DNA from: an uncultured Opitutia bacterium | GTDB taxonomy: Bacteria; Verrucomicrobiota; Verrucomicrobiia; Opitutales; UBA953 | NCBI GenBank assembly: GCA_903882335.1 | Contig: CAIRWP010000153.1 | Coordinates: forward strand, 1 to 35,723 | Length of the DNA stretch: 35,723 nucleotides | Reading direction: 5' to 3' | Part shown: positions 17,794 through 25,909 of the stretch, one piece after another | Layout of the letters: each line of letters begins with the position of its first letter | How positions within the stretch are numbered: the stretch's first letter is position 1 | The notes under the pieces: model-generated | The model's database searches: none | What the model was told of the DNA's origin: nothing | Seen by the model: the letters and a program-made list of their open reading frames with translations, nothing else | Translations under genes and position numbers: made by a program

Positions 17794-17807
17794 GGGCGCA
17801 AGCGCCC
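17794..17807. other. Perfect GC-rich hairpin in the M16/prfB divergent gap
   Basis: GGGCGC-AA-GCGCCC forms a 6-bp perfect stem with a 2-nt loop, 27 nt upstream of the M16 start. It would fall in the M16 5' leader or promoter region. No T-run follows, so it is not an intrinsic terminator; operator or mRNA-structure roles are possible. The rest of this 158-bp gap shows only the candidate prfB promoter. Confidence 0.35.
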
Positions 17808-17884
17808 CTTCGATGGCCTCCGCCGCGAGTCCGACCGCGTCCATGGCTTCACCGCCGCGGGAGCCAACCCGGCCCGAATCGAGG

Positions 17885-17912
17885 TTGAAAAAGACCCCCA
17901 CCCCTGTATCCC
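17885..17912 (+). promoter_or_regulatory. Candidate prfB promoter
   Basis: TTGAAA (17885-17890, 5/6 to the -35 consensus), a 16-bp spacer and TATCCC (17907-17912, 3/6) lie just upstream of prfB. The -10-like box ends 13 nt before ATG 17926, implying a leader of only a few bases. Bases between it and the start contain no purine-rich ribosome-binding sequence. Confidence 0.35.
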
Positions 17913-17925
17913 CGAACCTTCCGCC

Positions 17926-19071
17926 ATGTATATCCCGCCTGAAACCCGCGCCCACCTGGAGGAGGTCGAACGTCGCGCCGGCCACCTCTGGAAGTTCCTG
18001 GACGTCCCGGGCAAGCAGGTGGCCATCGCCCGCCTAGAGGAACAGATGGGCGCCGCCACGTTCTGGGACAGCCAGAAGGCCGCGCAGAAGGTCATCGCGG
18101 AGTGCAATGGTTACAAGACGACGGTCGCGCCGCAGGTCGCCTTCCGGCGCAAGATTGACGACGCCAAGACCCTGGCGGAGCTGATCGTGGAATCCCCCGA
18201 CGGCACGGCCGACGCCGAGCTCGAGGAGCTGCGTGTGCTCGCCGAGACGCTCCTGGTCGAGGTCGCCGACATCGAGATCGCCGCCTTCCTCTCCGGCCTC
18301 CACGACAAGTCCAACGCCATCGTGACCGTCAAGGCGGGCGCCGGCGGCACGGAGTCCAACGACTGGGCCGACATGCTCTTCCGCATGTACACGCGCTGGG
18401 CCGAACGCCGCGGCTTCAAGGTCGAGATCGAGGATGTGGCCGAAGGCGAAGGCGCGGGCATCAGCCTGGCCACCTTCCGCCTCGAGGGCCCCAACGCCTA
18501 CGGCTACGTGAAAGCCGAGCGCGGCGTCCACCGCCTGGTCCGCATCTCCCCCTTCGACGCCAACGCCCGGCGCCACACGTCCTTCTGCTCGGTCGACGTG
18601 GTCGCCGAGATCGACGATGACATCGACATCGAGATCAACGAGGCCGACCTACGCGTCGACGTCTACCGTTCCAGCGGCAAGGGCGGCCAGCACGTGAACA
18701 AGACGGAATCCGCCGTCCGCCTGACGCACATCCCGACCGGCCTCGTGGTGGCTTGCCAACGCGAACGCTCCCAGGTCAAGAACCGCGCCCTCGCGATGAA
18801 GATCCTGCGCGCCCGCATCTACGAGAAGACCTTGGACGACAAGCGCGCCGAGATGGAGAAGTACTACGGCGAGAAGGGCGACATCGGCTGGGGCAACCAG
18901 ATCCGCTCCTACGTCTTCCAGCCTTACCAGATGGTCAAGGACCTGCGGACCGGCGTAGAGACGGGCAACATCCAGGCGGTGATGGACGGCGATATCGACG
19001 CCTTCATCAACGGCTGGCTGCGCGCCGGCGGTCCCCGCACCCGCAACAAGGACATCAAGATCGAGGACTGA
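17926..19071 (+). CDS. prfB: Peptide chain release factor 2 (RF2)
   Basis: Class I release factor of 381 aa, recognising UAA and UGA stop codons on the ribosome and triggering peptidyl-tRNA hydrolysis. The tripeptide anticodon SPF is in [17 protein letters not shown] (about 208-210) and the catalytic GGQ in [14 protein letters not shown] (about 253-255). The [29 protein letters not shown] block is the RF1/RF2 superdomain and the SPF signature separates it from RF1 (PxT). In many bacteria the gene has an in-frame TGA at codon 26 requiring a +1 frameshift; here codons 25-26 read CTG GAC (Leu-Asp) and the frame is open throughout, so autoregulation by frameshifting is absent. No Shine-Dalgarno before ATG 17926. 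Confidence 0.96.
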   Translation: MYIPPETRAHLEEVERRAGHLWKFLDVPGKQVAIARLEEQMGAATFWDSQKAAQKVIAECNGYKTTVAPQVAFRRKIDDAKTLAELIVESPDGTADAELEELRVLAETLLVEVADIEIAAFLSGLHDKSNAIVTVKAGAGGTESNDWADMLFRMYTRWAERRGFKVEIEDVAEGEGAGISLATFRLEGPNAYGYVKAERGVHRLVRISPFDANARRHTSFCSVDVVAEIDDDIDIEINEADLRVDVYRSSGKGGQHVNKTESAVRLTHIPTGLVVACQRERSQVKNRALAMKILRARIYEKTLDDKRAEMEKYYGEKGDIGWGNQIRSYVFQPYQMVKDLRTGVETGNIQAVMDGDIDAFINGWLRAGGPRTRNKDIKIED

Positions 19072-19084
19072 CCTCGCGCCCATC

Positions 19085-20473
19085 ATGCCGTCCCGGGAAA
19101 CGCTCCGCCAGAAGCTCCTCGATCCCCCGCTCTTCGCGGAGAAGATCTGGAAACTTTCGCCCGAGCCCTGGCCAATCACCGCCGCCCAGTTACGCGAGCT
19201 CAAGCTCATCGGCTTCGCCTGCCTGAGCTACCAGCGGGCCCTCGAGCGCCTCTACGTCCGCTCGGCCGCCGACAAGAAGATCCTCCGCAACCGCGACATC
19301 CATGCGCCCTGGGTGGCCCAGTACCTCGATCGCCACAAGCCGCCGGGCCTGGTCGAGCACGGCCGGCACCGCGCGGTCAAGGGCCAGCACCCGCTGGTGC
19401 TGCGCCCGGACCTCCTGATCACGGAGCAAGGCTTCACGATGACCGAACTGGACAGCGTCCCCGGCGGGGTCGGCCTCACGGCCTACCTCAACGAGGTCTA
19501 CGCGGAGGACTTTCCCGAGGTCATCGGCGGCCTCGGCATGCCGGCCCGCTTCCAGACGATGCTTAGCCGGCTCGTGCCGGGCGAACGCTTCCCCACGGTC
19601 GCCATCGCGGTGAGCGAGGAGGCCGCGACCTACCGCCCTGAGTTCGAATGGCTGGCCGAGAAGCTCCGCGGCCTGGGCCACGATGTGCACGTGGTCGACC
19701 CCTCCCAGGTGATGAAGATGGGCGACGAGTCGTTCATCCCGCTCCACGGCGCCCCGACGCGCATCCACGTCCTCTACCGGTTCTTCGAGCTATTCGACCT
19801 CGCCAACGTCAAGAGCGCCGACGGGATCTTCGCGGCCGTCGAGGCCGGCAAGCTGGCGCTCACGCCGCCGATGAAGGCCTTCCAGGAGGAGAAGCTCGGC
19901 CTGGCCCTGCTGCACCACCCGCAGCTCGGGGAGTTCTGGAAGGAAAACCTGCCGGAGGATCATCGCGAGGCACTGTTGCGCATCGTCCCCCGCACCTGGA
20001 TCATGGAGCAAGGCGAGCTACCGCCGACCGCGGTGCTGCACGCCCCTCTGGTGGGCGGTCAACCCATCCGCGACTGGCACGAGCTCGCCGAGGCCAGCCA
20101 GCGCGAGCGCAACCTCATCATCAAGGCCAGCGGTTTCCATGAGACCGCCTGGGGCGCCCGCAGCGTCACCCTCGGCAGCGATGTCTCGCGCGATGAGTGG
20201 CTCGAGGCCATCGAGCATGCGCTCGACCCCGAGAACGACACCTTCCACGTGATGCAGGAGTACCATAAGCCCTCCCGCCTGAGCCACCCGGTCTACGCGG
20301 ACGACGGCACCGTGACCGCGGCCGAGGGGCGCGTCCGGCTGTGCCCCTATTATTTCGTGGACGGCGATACGGTCGAACTGACCGGCATCCTCTCGACGTT
20401 CTGCCCGGCGGATAAGAAGATCATCCACGGCATGCGCGACGCGGCCTTGCTGCCCTGCCGGCTGGTCCCCTGA
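19085..20473 (+). CDS. ATP-grasp-like protein, function unknown
   Basis: 462-aa soluble protein that I cannot name. Several stretches recall circularly permuted or glutathionylspermidine-synthase-type ATP-grasp proteins: HPLVLRPDLLITEQGFTMTELDSVPGGVGLTAYLNEVY (substrate-domain block), FELFDLANVKSADGIFAAVEAGKLALTPPMKAFQEEKLGLALLHH (the T-P-P-x-K-x-x-x-E-K block), RNLIIKASGFHETAWGARSVTLG (glycine-rich loop) and a late RVRLCPYYFVDGD. If correct it would form an amide or peptide bond using ATP; substrate unknown. It begins 13 nt after prfB and is probably co-transcribed. A 5-bp hairpin follows it but lacks a T-run. ATP-grasp assignment is a judgement from motif layout, not a search. Confidence 0.6.
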   Translation: MPSRETLRQKLLDPPLFAEKIWKLSPEPWPITAAQLRELKLIGFACLSYQRALERLYVRSAADKKILRNRDIHAPWVAQYLDRHKPPGLVEHGRHRAVKGQHPLVLRPDLLITEQGFTMTELDSVPGGVGLTAYLNEVYAEDFPEVIGGLGMPARFQTMLSRLVPGERFPTVAIAVSEEAATYRPEFEWLAEKLRGLGHDVHVVDPSQVMKMGDESFIPLHGAPTRIHVLYRFFELFDLANVKSADGIFAAVEAGKLALTPPMKAFQEEKLGLALLHHPQLGEFWKENLPEDHREALLRIVPRTWIMEQGELPPTAVLHAPLVGGQPIRDWHELAEASQRERNLIIKASGFHETAWGARSVTLGSDVSRDEWLEAIEHALDPENDTFHVMQEYHKPSRLSHPVYADDGTVTAAEGRVRLCPYYFVDGDTVELTGILSTFCPADKKIIHGMRDAALLPCRLVP

Positions 20474-20521
20474 GGCCTGACCGCCCTTGCCTCCGGTGGG
20501 TTTTGCCACCAGCTTAGGGTC

Positions 20522-22570
20522 ATGCGACTCCTCTCCTGCTTCCTGCTCTGCCTCGGCGGCCTCCTCGCCGACCTCGATGCCGCGCAGCGTACCAAGGTCG
20601 ACCTGGTCAACCTGTCGTCCGAGATTAAGGCGGGCGGGAAGTCGCTGATCGCGGTCCGCTTCCGCTGCGACGACCACTTCCACATCTACTGGAAGAACCC
20701 GGGCGACGCCGGTCAGTCCCCCTCGATCGCCTGGAAGGAGACCGCCGGGACGAAAGCCGGCCCTTTGCTCTACCCCGGCCCCATCCTGCTGGACCAGAGC
20801 GGCGTCTACAACTTCGTGCACGAGCACGAGACCTTACTGCTGATGGAACTCGACGTGCCGGTCGGCGCGAGCGGCGAGCTCAAGCTGAAGGCGCACGTCG
20901 AGTGGCTGGAATGCGACGACAAAGGCTGCTACCCGTTCGAGCAGGATGTCGCCCTGACCATCAAGGTCGGACCGGGCAACACGCCGTACCCCCACGAACC
21001 CAAACTTTATCCGGACCTGCGTCCCGTCGTGGCCGCCGCCTTCCGCGTGGAAGGCGAGCAGTTGACGGTCCGCCCCGTCGCCGGCGCCAAGGTCGACCTG
21101 TCCAAGACGTGGTTCCCCGAACGTGGCTTCCTCAGCCCAGGAGCGGTCTTCAAGCAGAAGCGTGACGCCGCGTCCCTTGCCTTCAGCCTGCAGGAAGCCC
21201 CGGAGAAGCTGACCGACGGCCCCGTCAGCTTCGTCGGCCCCGATGGCGCCGGCGGCTTCGTCCGTCTGCTTGCCACCGCCGCCACCGGTCAAGGCGCCGG
21301 CGCGCCAGCGACATCCCCCGCGGCCCCTGCCGTGAAAGGCACGTCGGATTGGCAGCCATGGTCCCCCGAAGCCCAGGCCCAAGCCCTGGCCGCCGGCAAG
21401 ACCGTCTACGTCGACTTCACCGCACGCTGGTGCGCGAGCTGTCAGGTCAACAAGCGCGTGTACACCCAGCCGGAGGTCGCCGCGGCTTTGGCCAAGGACG
21501 GCGTGGTGCTGATGAAGGCGGACTGGACCCGCAAGGACGAGGTCATCACCGCGGAACTGAAGCGTTACGAACGCGAGGGCGTGCCGCTCAATGTCTTCCT
21601 CCGCAAGGACACCGCGCCCGCGGTGCTGTCGGAATTCCTGACGGGCGACGAGGTGCTCGCGGCGCTCGCCGCCGTCCGCTCGGGCCGCGCCTACCAGGCG
21701 ACCGCGACCCAGCACGGCTACGGCGTCTGGCTGCTCCTCGCCTTCGGCGGCGGTGCGCTGCTGAACCTGATGCCCTGCGTGTTCCCGATGATCGGCCTCA
21801 AGGTCCTCGGCTTCGCCAAGGAGGCCGGCGCCGCGCGCGCCACGGTAATCCGCCACGGCCTGCTCTACTCCGTCGGCGTCGTGCTGAGTTTCCTCGCCCT
21901 CGCGGGGCTCATCCTGGCGCTAAAGGCCGGCGGCGGCTCCGTCGGCTGGGGTTTCCAGATGCAGTCCCCCGGCTTCGTCCTCGCGACCTGCGTGCTCATG
22001 GTGACGCTCGGCCTCAGCCTGGCGGGCGTCTTCGAGATCGGCACCGGCCTCGCCGGCACCGCCGCCAACGCGGAAGGCAAAGGCGGCTCCGCCGGCGCTT
22101 TCTTCTCCGGTGTCCTCGCCACCGCCGTCGCCACGCCTTGCACCGCGCCCGGCCTCGGCGCCGCCCTCGGCTTCGCCTTGGACAAGCAACGTTCCCCCGG
22201 CGAGACCCTGCTCTTCTTCACCGTGATCGGACTGGGCATGGCCTTGCCTTACCTGCTGCTCTCGGCCTTCCCGCGCCTGGCCGCCCTCCTCCCGCGCCCG
22301 GGCGAATGGATGGAGACGCTCAAGCAGGCCATGGCGTTCCCGCTCTTCGCCTACGCTCTCTTCCTGCTCTGGGTGCTGTCCGCGCTCGTCGAGGAAGCCA
22401 GCTGGGTCCGCGACGCGTCGCTCGGCCTGGCCGTGATCGCCGCCGCCTGCTGGGTCTGGGGACGCTGGGGCGCCCCGCACCGCACGGACCGCGAGCGACT
22501 CGTCGGCAAGGCCATCGCGGCCCTGCTCTACGTCGGCACGCTCGGGTACCTTTACGGCACGCTCGCCTGA
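20522..22570 (+). CDS. DsbD-type thiol:disulfide reductase with permuted domain order
   Basis: 682-aa membrane protein carrying electrons from cytoplasmic thioredoxin to periplasmic disulfide partners. A signal peptide (RLLSCFLLCLGGLLADLDA) is followed by a DsbD-alpha-like beta domain to about residue 250 with redox pair LECDDKGCYP (about C131, C136). Next comes a thioredoxin domain at about 278-385 with WCASC (about C304, C307; TVYVDFTARWCASCQVNKRVY). The CcdA/DsbD-beta membrane domain then runs from about 398 to the end, with its two cysteines in NLMPCVFPMIG (about C419) and ATAVATPCTAPG (about C540). In E. coli DsbD the thioredoxin (gamma) domain is C-terminal; here it precedes the membrane part. 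All six redox cysteines are present. AGGG lies about 5 nt upstream of ATG 20522. Ends before a strong terminator. Confidence 0.9.
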   Translation: MRLLSCFLLCLGGLLADLDAAQRTKVDLVNLSSEIKAGGKSLIAVRFRCDDHFHIYWKNPGDAGQSPSIAWKETAGTKAGPLLYPGPILLDQSGVYNFVHEHETLLLMELDVPVGASGELKLKAHVEWLECDDKGCYPFEQDVALTIKVGPGNTPYPHEPKLYPDLRPVVAAAFRVEGEQLTVRPVAGAKVDLSKTWFPERGFLSPGAVFKQKRDAASLAFSLQEAPEKLTDGPVSFVGPDGAGGFVRLLATAATGQGAGAPATSPAAPAVKGTSDWQPWSPEAQAQALAAGKTVYVDFTARWCASCQVNKRVYTQPEVAAALAKDGVVLMKADWTRKDEVITAELKRYEREGVPLNVFLRKDTAPAVLSEFLTGDEVLAALAAVRSGRAYQATATQHGYGVWLLLAFGGGALLNLMPCVFPMIGLKVLGFAKEAGAARATVIRHGLLYSVGVVLSFLALAGLILALKAGGGSVGWGFQMQSPGFVLATCVLMVTLGLSLAGVFEIGTGLAGTAANAEGKGGSAGAFFSGVLATAVATPCTAPGLGAALGFALDKQRSPGETLLFFTVIGLGMALPYLLLSAFPRLAALLPRPGEWMETLKQAMAFPLFAYALFLLWVLSALVEEASWVRDASLGLAVIAAACWVWGRWGAPHRTDRERLVGKAIAALLYVGTLGYLYGTLA

Positions 22571-22597
22571 CCACGTCCGCGCAGAAGGTCCTCAACA

Positions 22598-22625
22598 AAA
22601 AGGCCCGCCGATCGGCGGGCCTTTT
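22598..22625. terminator. Bidirectional intrinsic terminator
   Basis: A perfect 14-bp inverted repeat, AAAAGGCCCGCCGA with its complement, has A-run and T-run flanks, so it can act on both strands. It lies between the convergent dsbD-like and pal-like genes, 27 nt after the dsbD stop and 22 nt past the pal stop. It is the only strong terminator seen in the window. Confidence 0.92.
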
Positions 22626-22647
22626 ACATGACCGGAAGACGGCCGAC

Positions 22648-23268
22648 TCAGAGAGCCGTCACCGGACCGGGAGCCGGACCGGAGACCGGCGCCTTGGCCG
22701 GAGCAGCCTTGCCGGCGGCCGGAGCCGACGGAGCGGCGGCGCCGCCACGGGTGAAGTAGTTGGCGTCGACGACGACGGCCTTGCGATCCTTGGCGCCGGA
22801 CTGACGGCCGGCGGCGGACTTATCGGCCTGCTGCTCGCCGAGACCGAGCACTTCGCTGTCGGCGGGATTGCAACCGAGCTTCACGAGGTAATCGCGGACC
22901 GACTGGGCACGCTTGTCGGACAGACCAAGGTTATATTCCTCGGTGCCGAACTGGTCGGTGTAGCCGACAATCAGCAGTTTGGTGGCCTTGGCCTTGCCGG
23001 CGGCGGCGTCGAGTTTGGTGCGCTCGCTGGCGCTGACGGTGTACTGGTCGAAGTCGAACTGGACGGTGACCAGGATCGCTTCCGGAGGGATAATGCCATC
23101 GCGGGCCGCCTGGGCAGCCGCACCGGCGGCGGAAGACCCGAGCAGATTGAGGTCGGTCGCACCGGTACCGCTACCCGCCGTGGAACCAGCGTAATCGGTG
23201 GGCATACGAGACGGACCACAGCCGACGAGGAAGGCGGCGGCCAAGAGGGGGAGAGTGAAGCGCTTCAT
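22648..23268 (-). CDS. Pal/OmpA-domain lipoprotein
   Basis: 206-aa lipoprotein with signal peptide and lipobox LVGC (Cys about 17), then a Gly/Ser/Ala linker, an OmpA-like peptidoglycan-binding domain and a Pro/Ala-rich tail (AAGKAAPAKAPVSGPAPGP). The OmpA domain reads VTVQFDFDQYTVSASERTKLDAAA, IVGYTDQFGTEEYNLGLSDKRAQSVRDYLVKLG and GAKDRKAVVV. The usual GHTD is GYTD and the usual NRR is DRK, but the Asp and Arg that contact diaminopimelate are still arguable (SDKRA and DRK). It likely tethers the outer membrane to peptidoglycan, as Pal does, though no Tol genes are nearby. ATG 23268 is preferred to the 62-residue longer ORF because it starts the signal peptide. Confidence 0.88.
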   Translation of the reverse strand: MKRFTLPLLAAAFLVGCGPSRMPTDYAGSTAGSGTGATDLNLLGSSAAGAAAQAARDGIIPPEAILVTVQFDFDQYTVSASERTKLDAAAGKAKATKLLIVGYTDQFGTEEYNLGLSDKRAQSVRDYLVKLGCNPADSEVLGLGEQQADKSAAGRQSGAKDRKAVVVDANYFTRGGAAAPSAPAAGKAAPAKAPVSGPAPGPVTAL

Positions 23269-23280
23269 GGGTGTAACGGG

Positions 23281-23309
23281 ATAAAAGGCAGGGCAAAAGG
23301 GGTCGGCAA
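23281..23309 (-). promoter_or_regulatory. Candidate pal promoter
   Basis: On the minus strand TTGCCG (23304-23309), a 17-bp spacer and TTTTAT (23281-23286) match the sigma-70 pattern 4/6 and 4/6. The -10-like box ends 12 nt before ATG 23268, again implying a very short leader without a Shine-Dalgarno. Confidence 0.35.
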
Positions 23310-23321
23310 GCCTTGACTGGC

Positions 23322-24479
23322 TCAGTAGCGGCGGACTTTCGGGTCGATCTTGAGCGACCAGGCGTCGATACCCCCCTGGACATTGGCGACCTGGGCATAG
23401 CCTTTGGCCCGCAGGAACTGCGTCACCTTCATGCTGCGGCCACCGTGGTGGCAATGGACCAACACCGGAACATCGCGGGGAATCTCGGCCAGCCGCTCTG
23501 GCACCGTGTTCATCGGGATCAACTTGGCCCCGGGGAGCTGGCAGACCGCGAACTCGCCCGGCTCCCGGACATCCAGGAGAAAGGGCGGCTCAGCGGAAGC
23601 GAGTAGACGGTGGGCTTCCTCGATGGAAACCTCCAGGGGATAGGCGGACATGGCGGAAGGGGAAGAACGGGGGCTGGACGCGCAGGTCGCCGCGTAGCGC
23701 GCAGGCTCCAGTTGCCGGATCGCGGGATGGGCGCCGCAGACCGGGCAGGCCGAATCGGTCGAGAGTCGGAGCGCCCGGGAAACGCCGGCGGCCAGGTCGA
23801 CGACCTGGAGGCGCGATTCCTGGCGCTGGCCGAGCAGCAGGGCGATGACCTCCGAGGCCATCCACGAGCCGATGACGCCGCAGGTGGCGCCGAAGACCCC
23901 GCCCTCCGCGCACGTGGGCACGCTGGCCGGATCCGGCATCACCGGGTAGACGCAGCGGTAACAGCCGGCGCCCGGCAGGAAGACCCCGACCTGCCCTTCG
24001 GTGCGCAGCACGCTGCCATGGACCAGCGGCTTGCGGCCGAGCACGCAGGCATCCGCCGCCAGGAAACGGGTCGGGAAATTATCGGTGCCGTCGACGACGA
24101 GGTCGTAGCGGGCGACGAGGTCGGCCGCGTTCTCCGCGATGAACCCTTCCGGGTGTAGGACGATGGTCAGCCCCGGGTTGACCTCGGCGAGCGCTTCCGC
24201 GGCCGAGATCGTCTTGGGCAGGCCCAGCGTGTCGAACCCATGGAGGATCTGACGGTGCAGATTGGAGACCTCCACCTTATCCGGATCGGCGATGCCGAGG
24301 GTGCCGACGCCGGCCGCCGCGAGGTAGAGGCCGACCGGCGAACCTAAGCCGCCGGCGCCGAGCAGGAGGACTTTGGCCGCGCGCAACTTCAGCTGCCCCG
24401 CCTCACCGACCCCGGGCAGACGGAGCTGCCGCGCATACAAGGCGCGCTCGTGCTCGGTCAGGCGTGGCTCCGCGGACAT
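23322..24479 (-). CDS. moeZ: MoeZ/MoeB-type E1-like sulfur-carrier adenylyltransferase with C-terminal rhodanese domain
   Basis: 385-aa fusion that adenylates and then thiolates the C-terminal glycine of a ubiquitin-like sulfur carrier (MoaD, ThiS or CysO type) for cofactor or cysteine synthesis. Residues 1-250 are the ThiF/MoeB fold: LLLGAGGLGSPVGLYLAAAGVGTLGIADPDKVEVSNLHRQ (ATP site with the Arg/Asp set), VVDGTDNFPTR, SVPTCAEGG (candidate catalytic Cys about 190) and two zinc pairs CYRC and CPVC. Residues from about 280 form a rhodanese domain with the persulfide loop VHCHHGGRS (Cys about 343). No carrier protein or Mo/thiamine genes are in the window, so the pathway is unsettled. TTGACA on the minus strand (24508-24513) lies 28 nt upstream of ATG 24479. 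Confidence 0.9.
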   Translation of the reverse strand: MSAEPRLTEHERALYARQLRLPGVGEAGQLKLRAAKVLLLGAGGLGSPVGLYLAAAGVGTLGIADPDKVEVSNLHRQILHGFDTLGLPKTISAAEALAEVNPGLTIVLHPEGFIAENAADLVARYDLVVDGTDNFPTRFLAADACVLGRKPLVHGSVLRTEGQVGVFLPGAGCYRCVYPVMPDPASVPTCAEGGVFGATCGVIGSWMASEVIALLLGQRQESRLQVVDLAAGVSRALRLSTDSACPVCGAHPAIRQLEPARYAATCASSPRSSPSAMSAYPLEVSIEEAHRLLASAEPPFLLDVREPGEFAVCQLPGAKLIPMNTVPERLAEIPRDVPVLVHCHHGGRSMKVTQFLRAKGYAQVANVQGGIDAWSLKIDPKVRRY

Positions 24480-24570
24480 ACCACCATGGAGACCGCGGAA
24501 GCGGCGGTGTCAAACCCCTCCCCGAAGCGGTTCGGGTTGAAATCAAGGCCGGACCTGCCCAGCGTACGGT

Positions 24571-25017
24571 GTGTCCTCAGTCTACCTCGGCATCGACTAT
24601 GGCGCCAAGCGCGTCGGCCTGAGCCATGCCGACAGTCTGGGGTTCGCCTTCCCGCTCCCGGCGGCGGTGGCCCCCGAGGCCGAGGAACGCTTCGCCCAAA
24701 TCGGCCGGGAAATCGCCCGCCTCCGGGCGACCCAACTCATCCTGGGTTACCCCCTGTCGGTCGAAGGCGAACGCACGAAGCGTTGCGACGAGGTCGACGC
24801 CTTCGCCGCCGAACTGACCCGACGTTTCGGACTGCCCATCGAACTGGTCGATGAGGCGCTGAGCAGCCAGGCGGCTGACGAATTGGGCGGGCGCCGCAAG
24901 CCGCGCTCCGCCCAGGAGCGCCGGGATCAAGCCCGCAGCGGCGAACGGGATTCCCGGGCGGCGGCGGTGTTGCTCCAGGACTACCTGAACAGCCGCGGCA
25001 TCGGCGCAAGCCTCTGA
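24571..25017 (+). CDS. ruvX: YqgF/RuvX family putative Holliday junction resolvase
   Basis: 148-aa RNase H-fold protein of the YqgF family, linked to 16S pre-rRNA 5' processing and proposed as a Holliday junction resolvase. The acidic active site is visible: LGIDYGAKRVGLS (Asp about 9), VDEALSS (Glu about 95) and DSRAAAVLLQDYL (Asp about 127); ILGYPLSVEGERTKRCDEV is the family core. GTG 24571 is chosen because it places the first motif at the N-terminus. It is read 1 nt before truA and divergently from moeZ; TTGAAA at 24537-24542, 28 nt upstream, is a possible -35. Confidence 0.92.
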   Translation: MSSVYLGIDYGAKRVGLSHADSLGFAFPLPAAVAPEAEERFAQIGREIARLRATQLILGYPLSVEGERTKRCDEVDAFAAELTRRFGLPIELVDEALSSQAADELGGRRKPRSAQERRDQARSGERDSRAAAVLLQDYLNSRGIGASL

Positions 25018-25018
25018 C

Positions 25019-25825
25019 ATGGGCAAACCGCTCAAGTCCATCCTCCAGCCGGAGCGCTTCCTCGCGACGATCGCCTACGACGGCACGGACTTCCACGGCT
25101 GGCAGGTCAACCCTAACCAACGGACCGTGGAGAGCACGATCGAGGAGCGGCTCTCGCGGATCTTCCGGACGCCGATCGACGTCCACGGCAGCGGCCGCAC
25201 CGACGCGGGCGTGCACAGCGTCGGCCAGCGTTTCCATTTCGACGCCTTCTGGCCGCACCCGGCCAAGCACCTGGTCTTGGCGATCAACTCCTGCGAACAA
25301 GAAGGCCTGCTGGTCACCGACCTGCGCCGCGTCCCGGCCGATTTCCATTGCCGACATTGGGCCAAGGGCAAGCGCTACCGGTATGAGATCTGCCAGGGCT
25401 GGCCGCCGCCCTGGGAGGCCCGCTACTGCTACGGCACCGGCAAGCGCGTGCTTGACCCCCGGCGGATGCGCGCCGCCGCCAAGCTACTACTTGGCACCCA
25501 CGACTTCCGCGCCTTCAGCGGCACTCACGCGCAGGGGATGGAACACGAGAACCCCGTAAAGGACCTCCGGCGGCTCGATATCGCGGTACGCGGAGAGCGG
25601 ATCACTATCACAACCGAGGCGAGCGGCTACCTCTATAAGATGGTGCGCCGGCTGGTCGGAGGCCTGATGCGCGTCGGCGAAGGCAAACTGCCCCCCGAGC
25701 GGCTCGCGGCCTACCGCGACGAAGGCATGATCACGGCGGAGATCCCGACCGCCCCGGCGCGCGGGCTCTTCATGGAGAAGGTCTTCTACGACCCCGCGGA
25801 CCTCAAGGTGCGACGCCGACCTTAA
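25019..25825 (+). CDS. truA: tRNA pseudouridine(38-40) synthase
   Basis: TruA, 268 aa, isomerises uridine at positions 38, 39 and 40 in the tRNA anticodon stem-loop. The catalytic Asp is in GSGRTDAGVHSVGQ (about Asp62). Other family blocks are ATIAYDGTDFHGWQ at the N-terminus, INSCEQEGLLVTDLRRVPADFHCRHWAKGKRYRYEI, HDFRAFSGTH and SGYLYKMVRRLVGGLMRVGEGK. It starts 1 nt after the ruvX stop and lacks a Shine-Dalgarno. Its TAA stop is inside the first unit of the direct repeat that precedes the YHYH gene. Confidence 0.95.
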   Translation: MGKPLKSILQPERFLATIAYDGTDFHGWQVNPNQRTVESTIEERLSRIFRTPIDVHGSGRTDAGVHSVGQRFHFDAFWPHPAKHLVLAINSCEQEGLLVTDLRRVPADFHCRHWAKGKRYRYEICQGWPPPWEARYCYGTGKRVLDPRRMRAAAKLLLGTHDFRAFSGTHAQGMEHENPVKDLRRLDIAVRGERITITTEASGYLYKMVRRLVGGLMRVGEGKLPPERLAAYRDEGMITAEIPTAPARGLFMEKVFYDPADLKVRRRP

Positions 25826-25837
25826 GCGGGCATTAAG
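25822..25837 (+). promoter_or_regulatory. TTAAG direct repeat with 11-bp period, upstream of the YHYH-sulfatase unit
   Basis: TTAAGC-GGGCA-TTAAGC places two identical hexamers 11 bp apart, one helical turn, as in sites for OmpR/PhoB-type response regulators. TAAACT (25847-25852) nine bases further downstream could be a -10 box. A matching TTAA pair with the same period precedes the PEBP gene at 28332. AT-rich words such as TTAAG are rare in this GC-rich window. A small inverted repeat (AGTTG-TCGG-CAACT, 25857-25870) follows. Regulator identity is not known. Confidence 0.45.
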
Positions 25838-25909
25838 CCCCGAAAATAAACTCAGCAGTTGTCGGCAACTTGGGCGGTTGGACGGTTTTAGTTGAGAGAG
25901 TCCACCGCC

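Noticed and set aside
15989-18037. 682-aa plus-strand ORF opposite the M16 peptidase
   Set aside because: Arg/Gly/Asp-rich shadow without motifs, running through the M16 gene and into the start of prfB.
20495-20510. GGTGG-GTTTTG-CCACC hairpin between the ATP-grasp-like gene and dsbD
   Set aside because: Only 5 bp and no T-run follows, so not a terminator; it may overlap the dsbD promoter but nothing decisive is seen.
21349-23316. 655-aa ORF across dsbD, the terminator and pal
   Set aside because: Arg/Pro/Gly-rich shadow crossing a strong terminator and two well-supported genes.
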